Positions 25,220-33,845 of a DNA stretch of 64,000 nt are shown one piece after another. A program made the translations under genes and the position numbers. Source of the stretch: CAWJMN01 sp963844055 (GTDB lineage: Bacteria; Planctomycetota; Planctomycetia; Pirellulales; Pirellulaceae). The notes beneath the pieces were generated by a model that made no database searches, was not told where the DNA came from, and saw only the letters and a list, made by a program, of their open reading frames with translations. Position 1 is the first letter of the stretch. Every line of letters begins with the position of its first letter. The stretch spans positions 434,001-498,000 of the forward strand of contig CAWJMN010000002.1 in assembly GCA_963844055.1 (NCBI GenBank). Reading direction: 5' to 3'.

Positions 25220-26863
25220 TTAGAGGAGCCCAAACTTTTTCATCTTGTTGTAAAGCGTGACTCGGCTAATCCCGAGTTCGGCTGCGGTCTCTTTGCGACG
25301 GAAGTTATTCCGCTGCAAACAGTCTTCAATGATGCGGCGTTCTAGTACGTCAACACGTGCTTCCAAAGAAACACTCGACAACCGGTTGGCCGCAGCAGCA
25401 CTTTCCCCGACATAGTTCGGCGTGGTGAGTGGTTGCTGGCCGGCATAGGCCGGTGCACTGCTTTGTGCTGCACTTAGTGGCATGGAGGATCGCAGTGGAA
25501 GCGGAGCGTTCCCTTGCACCATGCCTCCCATCGTGGCCGTGCTAGATGCACTGGGACGCAAGTGTGCTCCCATTCCCGGCGGTAGTGCTGTGGATACATG
25601 ACGCTGTTCGCCGCCGCCAAAGCCTCGTTCGGCAGCACCAGCTTCGACTGGTGCGTACTCGCCCGAAACACTATTGGCATAAGCTGCCGAGCGAATGGAG
25701 CTAGGAAGATCGCCCACCGTCAGCACACCGCGATGGCAATACAAAACCGCACGACGAATTACGTTCTCCATCTCGCGAATATTGCCTGGCCAGTGATAGT
25801 GACGCAGCGTATCAAGGAATGCTGGTTCAATCGCACGCAGCGTAATATCATGAGCGCGGCTGTGTTCAATCGCGAACTTGCGAGCCAGGAATTCAATGTC
25901 CCACGGACGTTGACGCAGCGGCAGCAAGTGGAAGTTCAAAATATTAAGGCGATAGTAAAGGTCCGTACGGAAGTTACCCGCACGTACCAACTCTTCGAGG
26001 TTGTAGTTCGATGCCACGATCAAACGGGCTTGCGAATGCCGTGTTTCATTGCTGCCAACAGGCTCGTACTCACCGGTTTCAATCACACGCAACAGCTTGG
26101 CTTGCTGCTCTGGAGGCAACACATCAATTTCGTCCAGCAGGAGCGTTCCCTTGCCGGCGGCCGCAAACTTTCCTTCGCGATCGCGATCAGCACCCGTAAA
26201 GGCACCCTTCACGTATCCAAACAGTTCGCTTTCAATCAGATCAGGAGGAAGTGCACCACAAGCGACGGTGCAAAGACGTTCGTCACGCCGATCCGAAAGT
26301 TCATGAATCAAGCGGGCCAAGAAGGTTTTGCCGCTTCCGGTCTCGCCGATCAACAGGACGGTCACATTGTGCCGAGCTGCCACATGGATTTCTTCCATGG
26401 TCTCGAACATCTCTGGGGTGAAGGTCACCAGAGCCCGGCTCTGCCCCTTCAGTTCTTTGTGCGGAAGGTCTTTCCAAAAGCCAGCAAGTTCCCCTTCGAC
26501 ATCCTGCTTTTCAATGAGCAGGCGACGCAGACGCGTGTAGTCCAGCGGGAATTCGAGGCAATCATCACATGCCTTATGCGCCAACTTGCGCAGGCGAGGA
26601 GCACAATCGACATCCACCAGCCCATAGAGCGGTGCATTTTCGATTGCCTCATCGAGTTCCGCGATCAAGCGGCCCGGCGAATAGCTGGCAGTCGTCGCTC
26701 GGTCCAGATGCACGACCACTGCGGCCGCTCCCTGAATCTTGAGCTGCTGATGCAAAGCCTCCAGCGTGTCGCAAGCAACAAGCGTTGCCTTGCCCTCAAG
26801 CTGAGTGTTCAATTCCGAAAGCAATGTTTCACTGCGGGTGAAAACTAAAACTGGCAAAGTCAT
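25220..26863 (-). CDS. sigma54-dependent enhancer-binding transcriptional activator
   Basis: 547 aa from ATG 26863, which has AGGTGA five bases upstream. Residues 1-120 look like a degenerate receiver domain: the acidic pair is absent and no phosphorylatable Asp context is convincing. The central AAA+ domain has Walker A GETGSGKTFLARLIH, the sigma54-contact loop GAFTGAD, Walker B GTLLLDEIDVLP and the sensor/Arg-finger region RTDLYYRLN. A linker rich in Ala/Ser/Met precedes a Fis-type HTH (RRKETAAELGISRVTLYNKMKKFGLL). It should activate RpoN promoters. The pilus locus beside it has such promoters, making it the prime candidate regulator. Confidence 0.93.
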   Translation of the reverse strand: MTLPVLVFTRSETLLSELNTQLEGKATLVACDTLEALHQQLKIQGAAAVVVHLDRATTASYSPGRLIAELDEAIENAPLYGLVDVDCAPRLRKLAHKACDDCLEFPLDYTRLRRLLIEKQDVEGELAGFWKDLPHKELKGQSRALVTFTPEMFETMEEIHVAARHNVTVLLIGETGSGKTFLARLIHELSDRRDERLCTVACGALPPDLIESELFGYVKGAFTGADRDREGKFAAAGKGTLLLDEIDVLPPEQQAKLLRVIETGEYEPVGSNETRHSQARLIVASNYNLEELVRAGNFRTDLYYRLNILNFHLLPLRQRPWDIEFLARKFAIEHSRAHDITLRAIEPAFLDTLRHYHWPGNIREMENVIRRAVLYCHRGVLTVGDLPSSIRSAAYANSVSGEYAPVEAGAAERGFGGGEQRHVSTALPPGMGAHLRPSASSTATMGGMVQGNAPLPLRSSMPLSAAQSSAPAYAGQQPLTTPNYVGESAAAANRLSSVSLEARVDVLERRIIEDCLQRNNFRRKETAAELGISRVTLYNKMKKFGLL

Positions 26864-27410
26864 CAAGTCACCTGACACGACGTAGAAAACTTTTGGCAAA
26901 GCGAAAATTTTGCCTACATTCCCCACGCTAGTTGCCAAGCAAATGTGTCCTAGCGCCAAACTGCCTTAGCATCTCCAAAACGTCTTAACATCGGTCCGTT
27001 TGAAACAGCTAAGCGGACTGTAACGGTTATGCCGGTTTTGAGGGGAGCCTTGCCCCATCGACCGCGTCACCAGAGGACAAGTAGCATCCGGTGCTGAGCG
27101 ATAATCCGGGATGTCCTAACGATTTACGCAGACTAGAGGCAGTTTTCGGGCTGGGTAATCCAAAACGGTTCTGCCCAAGAAACTCTAAATTGCGCGTAAG
27201 TACGCCGATGGGACTGATGTAGGTAAAACGTTCGGCAGGACCGTATGCACGATTTTGCAACGAACGATGCCCCTCGCCCCGGCTTGGTGAATCAATTCAT
27301 CCACCGCGACGAGGCAGCAGGCTTGGCGGGAGTATTGTGCGGCAGGTCGTTGCCGCGTTCATCGCCAAGGTTTGCGGCCCACAGCCATCCGATTTAAGGA
27401 CAGACGCATC
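26864..27410. other. intergenic region upstream of the sigma54 activator
   Basis: 547 bases with no convincing gene. It holds a -24/-12-like element, the motifs CTTAACATC (26984-26992), CTTAGC and CTAAGCGG that recur in the pilin spacers, and the Shine-Dalgarno of the small secreted protein to the right. Confidence 0.5.
26900..26915 (-). promoter_or_regulatory. possible sigma54-like promoter of the activator gene
   Basis: On the minus strand AGGCAAAATTTTCGCT has GG and GC ten bases apart but a weak -12 half. It is 38 bases before the ATG. It would imply autoregulation, but chance is not excluded in this AT-rich stretch. Confidence 0.25.
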
Positions 27411-27926
27411 ATGCACGTTGTACTATTAACGGTTCTGGCCCTCAGCGGTGCCAATGTGTCAGACCACCTGATTTCGCAGGGCGAACCCGCTGCATGTGAA
27501 ACCTGCGTGTCTGGCCATCATGGCCATCACCAACATGGGCACATCATTGGCAAGCCAGGCACCTGCTTGGGAGCGATGCCACAAAGCTGCTACCAGCCAG
27601 CCTTTGGCTGCTATCCCGGCACTCGCTACATGAACCGGTATCCCGCCTTCCATCAGACGTATTACCGTAATTCCTACAACTACCGGAATTACTTCGACTA
27701 TCCTTGGCACGCCGAAATGCACGAGCCAACTTCGCATTTCTCGTTCCACACCCAAGGCTACGATGGATCGGGCATGCAAGCTCCTGCTCCGATCGTCGCC
27801 CCAACCCCTGCCGAAGATGCATCGGCTGGCATTCCACGCTCGACCGACCTGCGTGCCGCCCTGCTGGCTCCACGCGTGCCAACGGTTGCCGGCGAAAACC
27901 AAGATGGTCGCACCCTTCGCCGCTAA
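27411..27926 (+). CDS. small secreted His/Tyr-rich protein
   Basis: 171 aa from ATG 27411, with AAGGA ten bases upstream. A short hydrophobic N-terminus (VVLLTVLALSGANVS) suggests export. Then come CETCVSGHHGHHQHGH, several further Cys, and a Tyr/Asn/Arg stretch (YYRNSYNYRNYFDYPWH). The C-terminal third is Pro/Ala-rich. Similar small proteins with YPWH-type ends are common in planctomycetes. The His/Cys cluster could bind metal, but the function is unknown. It is followed by a structured untranslated region and a strong terminator. Confidence 0.65.
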   Translation: MHVVLLTVLALSGANVSDHLISQGEPAACETCVSGHHGHHQHGHIIGKPGTCLGAMPQSCYQPAFGCYPGTRYMNRYPAFHQTYYRNSYNYRNYFDYPWHAEMHEPTSHFSFHTQGYDGSGMQAPAPIVAPTPAEDASAGIPRSTDLRAALLAPRVPTVAGENQDGRTLRR

Positions 27927-28348
27927 TTTTGGTGAGTGGGAAGCGTCGTCCCAGCAACCTGGGGCCAGGTGTCAAACAAAACCTGGCCGTGTGCCAGGTA
28001 AAATCTGAAGCGGTCTAGCCAGCAAGGACGAATCCCTTGCGGGTGATCTTACAAAAACGCAAGGAGCGTTCAGGAAGCCCTGAATGCTCCTTTTTCGTTG
28101 TCTAGACGGCAAAGAAGGATCATCGCCCTGTTGTCAGTCCTGCCAGCCTCTTTATACTGACGCATGCGGCGCTGGACTGTACTTAGATGTGCATTTTAAC
28201 GCCCTTGGCCACATGATGTGCGTTTGGGTTTTGCTGGTTTCTGCGAAGAAACCCGGTTAGACCCAAGCCCCAATTTCCGGGTAATACCCTTAGTGGATTG
28301 ACGTGGCGGCTGGCAAAAGAGATTGCTTGACCGTTAGAAAGGTTCGCT
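27927..28348. other. structured 3' region and sdhC upstream region
   Basis: 422 bases without a gene. Hairpins GGCCAGGT/ACCTGGCC (27963-27988) and GCAAGG/CCTTGC (near 28022-28040) precede the terminator. The remaining 250 bases up to sdhC presumably hold the sdh promoter. Confidence 0.5.
28061..28096 (+). terminator. Rho-independent terminator of the small secreted protein gene
   Basis: AGGAGCGTTCAGG and CCTGAATGCTCC pair with one mismatch around a short loop and run into T5. Confidence 0.83.
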
Positions 28349-29257
28349 GTGAGCACTGCTTCATCGCCGTCTTTTTTGGCTCGGAACGAGTTTCTTTTGC
28401 GGCGGCTTCACTCGTTGAGCGGCCTTATTCCTGTGGGCGCCTATATGTGCGTCCACTTGCTGACCAACGCCACGGTGCTGGATAGCCCGGCTACATTCCA
28501 AAAAGCGGTCTATGGGATTCACGGCCTCGGGGCCGCCCTGCCGGTGATTGAATGGGGCTTTATCTTCATTCCAATCCTGTTCCATGCCATTTTTGGCGTG
28601 GTCATCATCCGTGGTGGCCTCCCCAATAGCAGTACTTACAAGTACTCCAGCAACATTCGCTACACGCTCCAGCGGGCGTCCGGGATGATTGCGTTTGCCT
28701 TCATTGTTTGGCACGTTTTCCATATGCATGGCTGGTTCCATGCAGAATTTTGGGAAAAGATCGCCCACTCGTTTGGCGGCGGAAAGTTTAGCCCTTACAG
28801 CGCTTCATCAACGGCTGCGACCGCGATTCAGTCGTCGGTGATCATTCCAATCCTGTACGCGATTGGCATTTTGTCCTGCGTGTTCCACCTGGCCAACGGC
28901 ATTTGGACGTTCGGCATTACCTGGGGCATTTGGGTTTCTCCTGCTGCACAAAAGCGAGCTTCCATCGCCGCTTTGATTTTTGGCGTTGCCTTGTCGGCCG
29001 TTGGCCTAAGTGCCTTGGGCGGTTTTGCGACGCTTTCGGACCTGGATAGCGTTCGCGAGCTGGAATACAAGACTTACAAGTCCAAACAAGACGCTGGCGA
29101 AAAGCTGGACGAGCACAAGCGAGGTGCAGACCTTGCCAAGCGTACCAGCCCGGCAGTGGCCGAACCTACTCCTAAGGCTGACGGGGAACCTGCCCCCATG
29201 GCCGAAACCTCGGCAGATGCTGCAGCAACCCCAGCTGCTGCAGAAGGTGAGAAATAG
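28349..29257 (+). CDS. sdhC: succinate dehydrogenase cytochrome b558 subunit
   Basis: 302 aa from GTG 28349, with AAAGG upstream. Five membrane segments carry the heme-ligand-type histidines in LLRRLHSLSGLIPVGAYMCVHL, LFHAIFGVVI, IVWHVFHMHGWFH and CVFHLANGIW. This is the single-subunit di-heme anchor of B. subtilis-type SQR, so no sdhD is expected or found. It carries electrons from SdhB to menaquinone in the inner membrane. A hydrophilic Lys/Glu/Ala/Pro-rich extension of about 80 residues follows the last helix, longer than in typical SdhC. First gene of the sdhCAB operon. Confidence 0.93.
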   Translation: MSTASSPSFLARNEFLLRRLHSLSGLIPVGAYMCVHLLTNATVLDSPATFQKAVYGIHGLGAALPVIEWGFIFIPILFHAIFGVVIIRGGLPNSSTYKYSSNIRYTLQRASGMIAFAFIVWHVFHMHGWFHAEFWEKIAHSFGGGKFSPYSASSTAATAIQSSVIIPILYAIGILSCVFHLANGIWTFGITWGIWVSPAAQKRASIAALIFGVALSAVGLSALGGFATLSDLDSVRELEYKTYKSKQDAGEKLDEHKRGADLAKRTSPAVAEPTPKADGEPAPMAETSADAAATPAAAEGEK

Positions 29258-29352
29258 GTAGTCAGGACGAAATCGTCCTCTGCTCTGCTGAGCAACGTGC
29301 TTGAGTTGGCGTTACAGAACACACTGAACTGTTGATTGAGAAGGTCGAACCG

Positions 29353-31356
29353 ATGGCAAAACAGCGCGTCATGGTAGTGGGTGGTGGACTGGCAGGCTTG
29401 GCAGTCTCCATGAAGCTGGCCGAACTAGGGATCGACGTTGACTTGATGAGCTTGGTTCCTGTCAAGCGAAGTCACAGCGTTTGTGCCCAAGGTGGCATCA
29501 ACAGCTGCAATGATCAGACTCGCCAAGAAGGTGACAGTGAGTGGTTCCACTTGGACGACACCGTCTATGGTGGTGACTTCCTTCAACACCAACCTCCTGT
29601 CAAGGAAATGGCGTTTGCTGGCCCAAAGGTAATTGAATTGATGGACCGCTTGGGCGTTCCTTTCAATCGGACGCAAGAAGGCTTCATCGATCGCCGTCGC
29701 TTCGGCGGAACGATGTACAAGCGAACCGCTTTCTCGGGCGCAACGACCGGACAGCAGCTTCTTTACGCCCTGGATGAACAAGTCCGTCGCTGGGAATCGC
29801 TCGGGAAGATTCGCAAGTTTGAATTTTGGGACTTCCTCGGCCCGATCTTGGACGACAATGGCGTTTGCCGGGGCTGCGTAGGCCAAGACTTGGTCACGAT
29901 GGAAATTCGTTCCTTCCCTGCCGACGCCGTGATTGTGGCATCGGGTGGACCCGGCCTAATCTACGGCCGCTCGACGATGTCGATGGTTTGCACGGGCAGT
30001 GCAGCCAGCCGCTGCATGCAAGTGGGTGCCAAGTTCGGCAACGCCGAATTCATCCAAGTGCACCCCACCGCCATTCCTGGTGCAGACAAGCTTCGCTTGA
30101 TGAGCGAATCTGCCCGTGGTGAAGGTGGCCGCGTTTGGGTGCCACGCAAGGCACAAGATCCACGCGACCCACTCACGATTCCGGAATCGGAGCGTTATTA
30201 CTTCCTGGAAGAGCGTTATCCGAAGTACAAGAACCTGGTGCCACGCGATATCGCCACCCGCGAGATCTTTGACATCTGCGTGAACGAAGGCCTAAGCGTC
30301 GAAAAAGACCGCCTTTGCGTTTACCTGGATCTAACGCACATCTCGAAGAAGGAACTGGATCGTAAGCTGGGCGGTATCTTGGACATCTACGAGAAGTTCC
30401 AAGGTGTTGATCCTCGCTCGACTCCGATGAAGATCTTCCCTGCCGTCCACTATTCGATGGGTGGTTTGTGGGTGGATTATCAAAAGAGCGCCACCGGCGG
30501 TTTGGAGCATGGCTCGCCTCGCAACCAAGCGACCAACATTCCGAACCTGTACGCGATGGGCGAATGTGACTATCAGTACCACGGTGCCAATCGCCTGGGA
30601 GCCAACTCGCTGCTGAGCTGCATTTTCAGCGGTCTGTTCACAGCTCCTGGCATTGAGAACCTGCTCAAGGGCTCAAAGCAATCGGCCGCCGACCTTCCAA
30701 GCAGCCTGTTTGAAAGTGCTCGCAAGCAACACCAATCACGGCACGACGCCTTGCTGGGTCGTTCGGGTGGTGGCGAGAACCCCTACATCATCCACCAAGA
30801 ACTGGGCGATGTCATGACGAAGGCCGCAACGGTGGTTCGTCGCAATGCACAGCTTTCGGAAGCTCTTGGTACCGCGCACGACCTGTACGAACGGGCCAAG
30901 CGCTGCTCGCTATCAGATACCGGCAACTGGTCGAACCAAAACGTGGTGTTCACCAAGGCTTTGCTCGACATGTTCCCGCTGGCCTTCTCGATTTTGAAGG
31001 GAGCCTTGCAACGTGATGAATGTCGCGGTGCTCACTTCAAGCCTGACTATGCCGTGAGTGCATTGACCGCTACTGACCCTGCTGGCCGTCGTAAGCAAGC
31101 CGAAGAATGGTGCGATAGCTTCGAAGCCAACAACCGCAAGTGGCTCAAGAGCAGCATCTCCACCTGGACAGGCGATGATGTAGATATCACGTACGAAGAT
31201 GTCGATACTTCGCTTATCGCCCCTCGCCCACGGCTTTACGGCTTGGTGGGTGCCGATGAGATTGAAAAGGTTTGGAAGGAACGCTCCCAAGCCAAGGCCG
31301 CAGCACAAGACGGAGCCGCCCCCCAGGGCGCCGCCGTTGCCGCTGGCTCGCATTAA
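29353..31356 (+). CDS. sdhA: succinate dehydrogenase flavoprotein subunit
   Basis: 667 aa from ATG 29353, with GAGAAGG upstream. The FAD-binding GGGLAGL motif is at the N-terminus. RSHSVCAQGGIN contains the His expected to bind FAD covalently. Catalytic regions QVHPTAIPG, SESARGEGGRVW and YQYHGANRLGANSLL are intact. It oxidises succinate to fumarate in the TCA cycle and passes electrons to SdhB. Longer than the enteric enzyme, as in other non-proteobacterial SdhA, with an Ala/Gln-rich C-terminus. It is 95 bases after sdhC and 111 bases before sdhB. Confidence 0.96.
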   Translation: MAKQRVMVVGGGLAGLAVSMKLAELGIDVDLMSLVPVKRSHSVCAQGGINSCNDQTRQEGDSEWFHLDDTVYGGDFLQHQPPVKEMAFAGPKVIELMDRLGVPFNRTQEGFIDRRRFGGTMYKRTAFSGATTGQQLLYALDEQVRRWESLGKIRKFEFWDFLGPILDDNGVCRGCVGQDLVTMEIRSFPADAVIVASGGPGLIYGRSTMSMVCTGSAASRCMQVGAKFGNAEFIQVHPTAIPGADKLRLMSESARGEGGRVWVPRKAQDPRDPLTIPESERYYFLEERYPKYKNLVPRDIATREIFDICVNEGLSVEKDRLCVYLDLTHISKKELDRKLGGILDIYEKFQGVDPRSTPMKIFPAVHYSMGGLWVDYQKSATGGLEHGSPRNQATNIPNLYAMGECDYQYHGANRLGANSLLSCIFSGLFTAPGIENLLKGSKQSAADLPSSLFESARKQHQSRHDALLGRSGGGENPYIIHQELGDVMTKAATVVRRNAQLSEALGTAHDLYERAKRCSLSDTGNWSNQNVVFTKALLDMFPLAFSILKGALQRDECRGAHFKPDYAVSALTATDPAGRRKQAEEWCDSFEANNRKWLKSSISTWTGDDVDITYEDVDTSLIAPRPRLYGLVGADEIEKVWKERSQAKAAAQDGAAPQGAAVAAGSH

Positions 31357-31467
31357 CGGTAAGTGGTATAGCCGGGTTTTGGCCATTCGGGCTGAAACCT
31401 ACTGTCCCCAACCCTGTCCCGAACGCTTCTTTGCCAATTCCTCCTTGTAATTTTGGTACCGCGAATC

Positions 31468-32406
31468 ATGGCAGCCACAAACAATAGTCATTCGCACAGT
31501 GAAAACCACGGATCCCATGCCAGCAACGGGCACGGCGCTGACAGCCACGGCTCGAACGGACATGGCCACGGTCACAGTGCTAAACCCGATTCGTTTGAGG
31601 TTCGCATCCTTCGCCAAGATGGCCCAGGCCAACCCAGCTATTGGGAACGCCACAAGGTCAAGTACGAATCGGACATGAACGTGATCAGCGTTCTGCAACG
31701 CATCGCTGCCAAGGCCACAAGTGCTGATGGTAAAAAGGTGGCCCCTGTTGCTTGGGACTGCAGCTGCCTTGAAGAAGTTTGCGGCGCTTGCACGATGGTG
31801 ATCAATGGTCGCGTTCGTCAAAGCTGCTCGGCCCTGGTCGACAAGCTGCTGGCCGAACAACCCTCCGAGATCGAACTTCAACCGATGACGAAGTTCCCCG
31901 TTCTGCGGGATCTTAGCGTGGATCGGTCGCGGCTTTTCCGGGCCCTACAAAAGGTAAAGGCTTGGGTTCCTGTCGATGGCTACCACGACATGGGTCCCGG
32001 CCCACGCCAAATGCAGGCAGAACAAGAAACCGCTTACCCTCTTAGCGAGTGCATGAGCTGTGGTTGCTGCGTAGAAGCTTGCCCGCAGTACACCAAGATC
32101 GAGCTGACCCAGTACGAAGGTGAGTCGGACGAAGCATTTGAGGCTCGCAAAAACGGAGAGTATGACCGCGGCTTTGTTGGCCCTCACGCCATTAGCCAAG
32201 CCATGTTGTTCAACGCCAACCCGACCGGCAAGAACAACGCCGGCGATCGGCTTGACGCCCTGATGGAAGAAGGCGGTATTCAGGTCTGCGGCAACGCGCA
32301 AAACTGCGTGGCGGTTTGCCCCAAGCATATCCCTTTGACGACCTCCATCGCTCGCGCCGGACGTGCAACGACGATCCATGCCCTGAAGCAATGGTTTGGT
32401 GCGTAG
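31468..32406 (+). CDS. sdhB: succinate dehydrogenase iron-sulfur subunit with His-rich N-terminal extension
   Basis: 312 aa from ATG 31468. Residues 1-37 are a His/Ser/Asn/Gly-rich extension (for example HGHGHS) not part of the usual subunit. The [2Fe-2S] domain follows with CSCLEEVCGACTM and a distal Cys. The [4Fe-4S]/[3Fe-4S] domain has CMSCGCCVEACP and CGNAQNCVAVCPKHIPL. It relays electrons from SdhA flavin to the b558 subunit. The extension could be a metal-binding tail; its role is unknown. An upstream TTG at 31453 is a less likely start. A strong terminator follows about 105 bases after the stop. Confidence 0.95.
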   Translation: MAATNNSHSHSENHGSHASNGHGADSHGSNGHGHGHSAKPDSFEVRILRQDGPGQPSYWERHKVKYESDMNVISVLQRIAAKATSADGKKVAPVAWDCSCLEEVCGACTMVINGRVRQSCSALVDKLLAEQPSEIELQPMTKFPVLRDLSVDRSRLFRALQKVKAWVPVDGYHDMGPGPRQMQAEQETAYPLSECMSCGCCVEACPQYTKIELTQYEGESDEAFEARKNGEYDRGFVGPHAISQAMLFNANPTGKNNAGDRLDALMEEGGIQVCGNAQNCVAVCPKHIPLTTSIARAGRATTIHALKQWFGA

Positions 32407-32816
32407 TCTGAAGGTAGACAGGCAACCAGCTACCTGCTCCCTTCGATCCATTAAGGGAAAGACAACTCTCACAGCCACCCACCTAAGCTGGCTGTTTCAA
32501 CCCGTCCTTGAAACCAGGCGATTTCACTTGCCTGGTTTTTTTACGCCTGTCCAACTGTCCAGCAAGTGGCGGAAACTAATTCTGAGCTGAAATTTCTCGG
32601 AAATTGACCGTATTTTCGTTAGGTTCGTTAGCGCTACCCCTCGCCGACCTTACTAGAATTACGACGCAGCCCAAGGACAGGGCAGCACGGCTTGAGGCAG
32701 CCGTAGTTTGCAGGGAAGCGCCGGAACAGGTTCCAGGTTTGCTGGTTGCCAATCTCCCCGCCCATGCGGGTAAGGACGGCAGCAGGTGGGTCTGGTTTAC
32801 ACATGAGGCGAGTACC
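32407..32816. other. region between sdhB and the DksA-like gene
   Basis: 410 bases with the sdhB terminator at the left. The right half (about 32680-32815) is GC-rich with several short complementary arms and may be a structured leader. No gene or known RNA family was recognised with confidence. Confidence 0.45.
32511..32543 (+). terminator. Rho-independent terminator of the sdh operon
   Basis: AAACCAGGC and GCCTGGTTT pair around a ten-base loop, followed by T-rich sequence. Confidence 0.85.
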
Positions 32817-33218
32817 ATGAAGCGAACTGAGTTCTATCGGAAGATGCACGATCTTCTGCTGCGGCGGCGCACTGCCATGCGGCAGACGCTTTCCAGTGAC
32901 GTGGCTTCGCTGGGGGCCTATGTCGATGCAGGCGTGATTGATGAAATGGATGCTTCCCTTACGGGCGAGCAATTGGAAATCGACAGCCAACTGGCTGAGG
33001 TTGAAAGCCGTGAACTGGGCCGGATCGAAGAAGCGCTCGCGCGTTTCAAGGATGGGACCTACGGCGAGTGCGAGACGTGCAACAAGCCTATCCATGTGGA
33101 TCGGTTGACGGCACTTCCCTATGCCAGCCAGTGCATCAAGTGTGCGCAGGCCAGCGACAAGCCGACCTTCCAATGGCATGCGGGCCATCGGGTTGACGTC
33201 GAAGCAGACGTTGCTTAG
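32817..33218 (+). CDS. TraR/DksA-family zinc-finger protein
   Basis: 133 aa from ATG 32817, with GAGG nine bases upstream; the frame is open further upstream but without family features. An N-terminal coiled coil (RKMHDLLLRRRTAMRQTL ... EQLEIDSQLAEVESRELGRIEEAL) is followed by a C4 zinc finger: CETC near 85-88 and CIKC near 106-109. This is the DksA/TraR layout. Proteins of this family bind the RNA polymerase secondary channel and modulate transcription, often with ppGpp. The acidic coiled-coil tip of true DksA could not be confirmed. Own terminator downstream. Confidence 0.85.
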   Translation: MKRTEFYRKMHDLLLRRRTAMRQTLSSDVASLGAYVDAGVIDEMDASLTGEQLEIDSQLAEVESRELGRIEEALARFKDGTYGECETCNKPIHVDRLTALPYASQCIKCAQASDKPTFQWHAGHRVDVEADVA

Positions 33219-33274
33219 TAGCCATTTTGCCCTGACGGCGACCTGCCAACGGTGCAACTATTCGAAGCAATTTC

Positions 33275-33306
33275 AAGGGCCGCACCTAAACCGTGCGGCC
33301 CTTTTT
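33275..33306 (+). terminator. Rho-independent terminator of the DksA-like gene
   Basis: AAGGGCCGCAC and GTGCGGCCCTT are perfect 11-base arms around a short loop, running into T5. Confidence 0.9.
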
Positions 33307-33437
33307 ACGTACTGCCCCTGGACAAAGGGATTGAATACGGTGCTGCAGTCCCTTAGGCTTGCGGCTATATCGCCTTGTTTTTTGGGGCTAGACCGAATTT
33401 CAAGCCCCACCTTATTCTTTGGATGACATGCTCCGCT

Positions 33438-33776
33438 ATGGCTCAGTTCTCACACCATCTTTTTGTTTGTTGCAACCAGCGTGACAAGTCCAGTCGCCAA
33501 AGTTGTGATCCGAAGGGGTCCGAAGAGCTACGTTCCGCGTTCAAAAAAGAGATTGAACGTCGCGGCCTAAAACCGCAGGTAAGGGCCAACTCGGCCGGCT
33601 GCTTGGATCAATGTGAACTGGGCCCAGTGTGCGTGATCTATCCGCAGGGAATCTGGTACGGCAACGTTCAGCTAAAGGATGTTCCGCGCATCGTGCAGGA
33701 AACGCTGATCGAGGGAAAGGTTGTGGAAGACCTTCAGATTCCCGACGATCAATTAAATGTCAAAGGTAAGAAGTAA
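33438..33776 (+). CDS. thioredoxin-like [2Fe-2S] ferredoxin
   Basis: 112 aa from ATG 33438; an ATG at 33423 in the same frame is possible and neither has a clear Shine-Dalgarno. HHLFVCCNQR near the N-terminus and NSAGCLDQCELGPVCVIYPQGIWYG in the middle give the Cys pattern of Aquifex-type thioredoxin-fold ferredoxins, which hold a [2Fe-2S] cluster. It is a small soluble electron carrier. The partner cannot be told from the neighbours. Confidence 0.85.
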   Translation: MAQFSHHLFVCCNQRDKSSRQSCDPKGSEELRSAFKKEIERRGLKPQVRANSAGCLDQCELGPVCVIYPQGIWYGNVQLKDVPRIVQETLIEGKVVEDLQIPDDQLNVKGKK

Positions 33777-33845
33777 CCACGCTACCTTTCCAATTCCTTT
33801 CCTTAGACCGACTTTTGCTTTTCATCGATCATTAGGAGTTTAACC

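Noticed and set aside
25598..26848. Plus-strand open frame of about 416 codons opposite the sigma54 activator
   Set aside because: Shadow of a clearly conserved gene, with no Shine-Dalgarno or recognisable domain.
32680..32816. Confident SRP RNA gene
   Set aside because: Only a partial resemblance to the domain IV core; the GGAA tetraloop and pairing flanks are missing.
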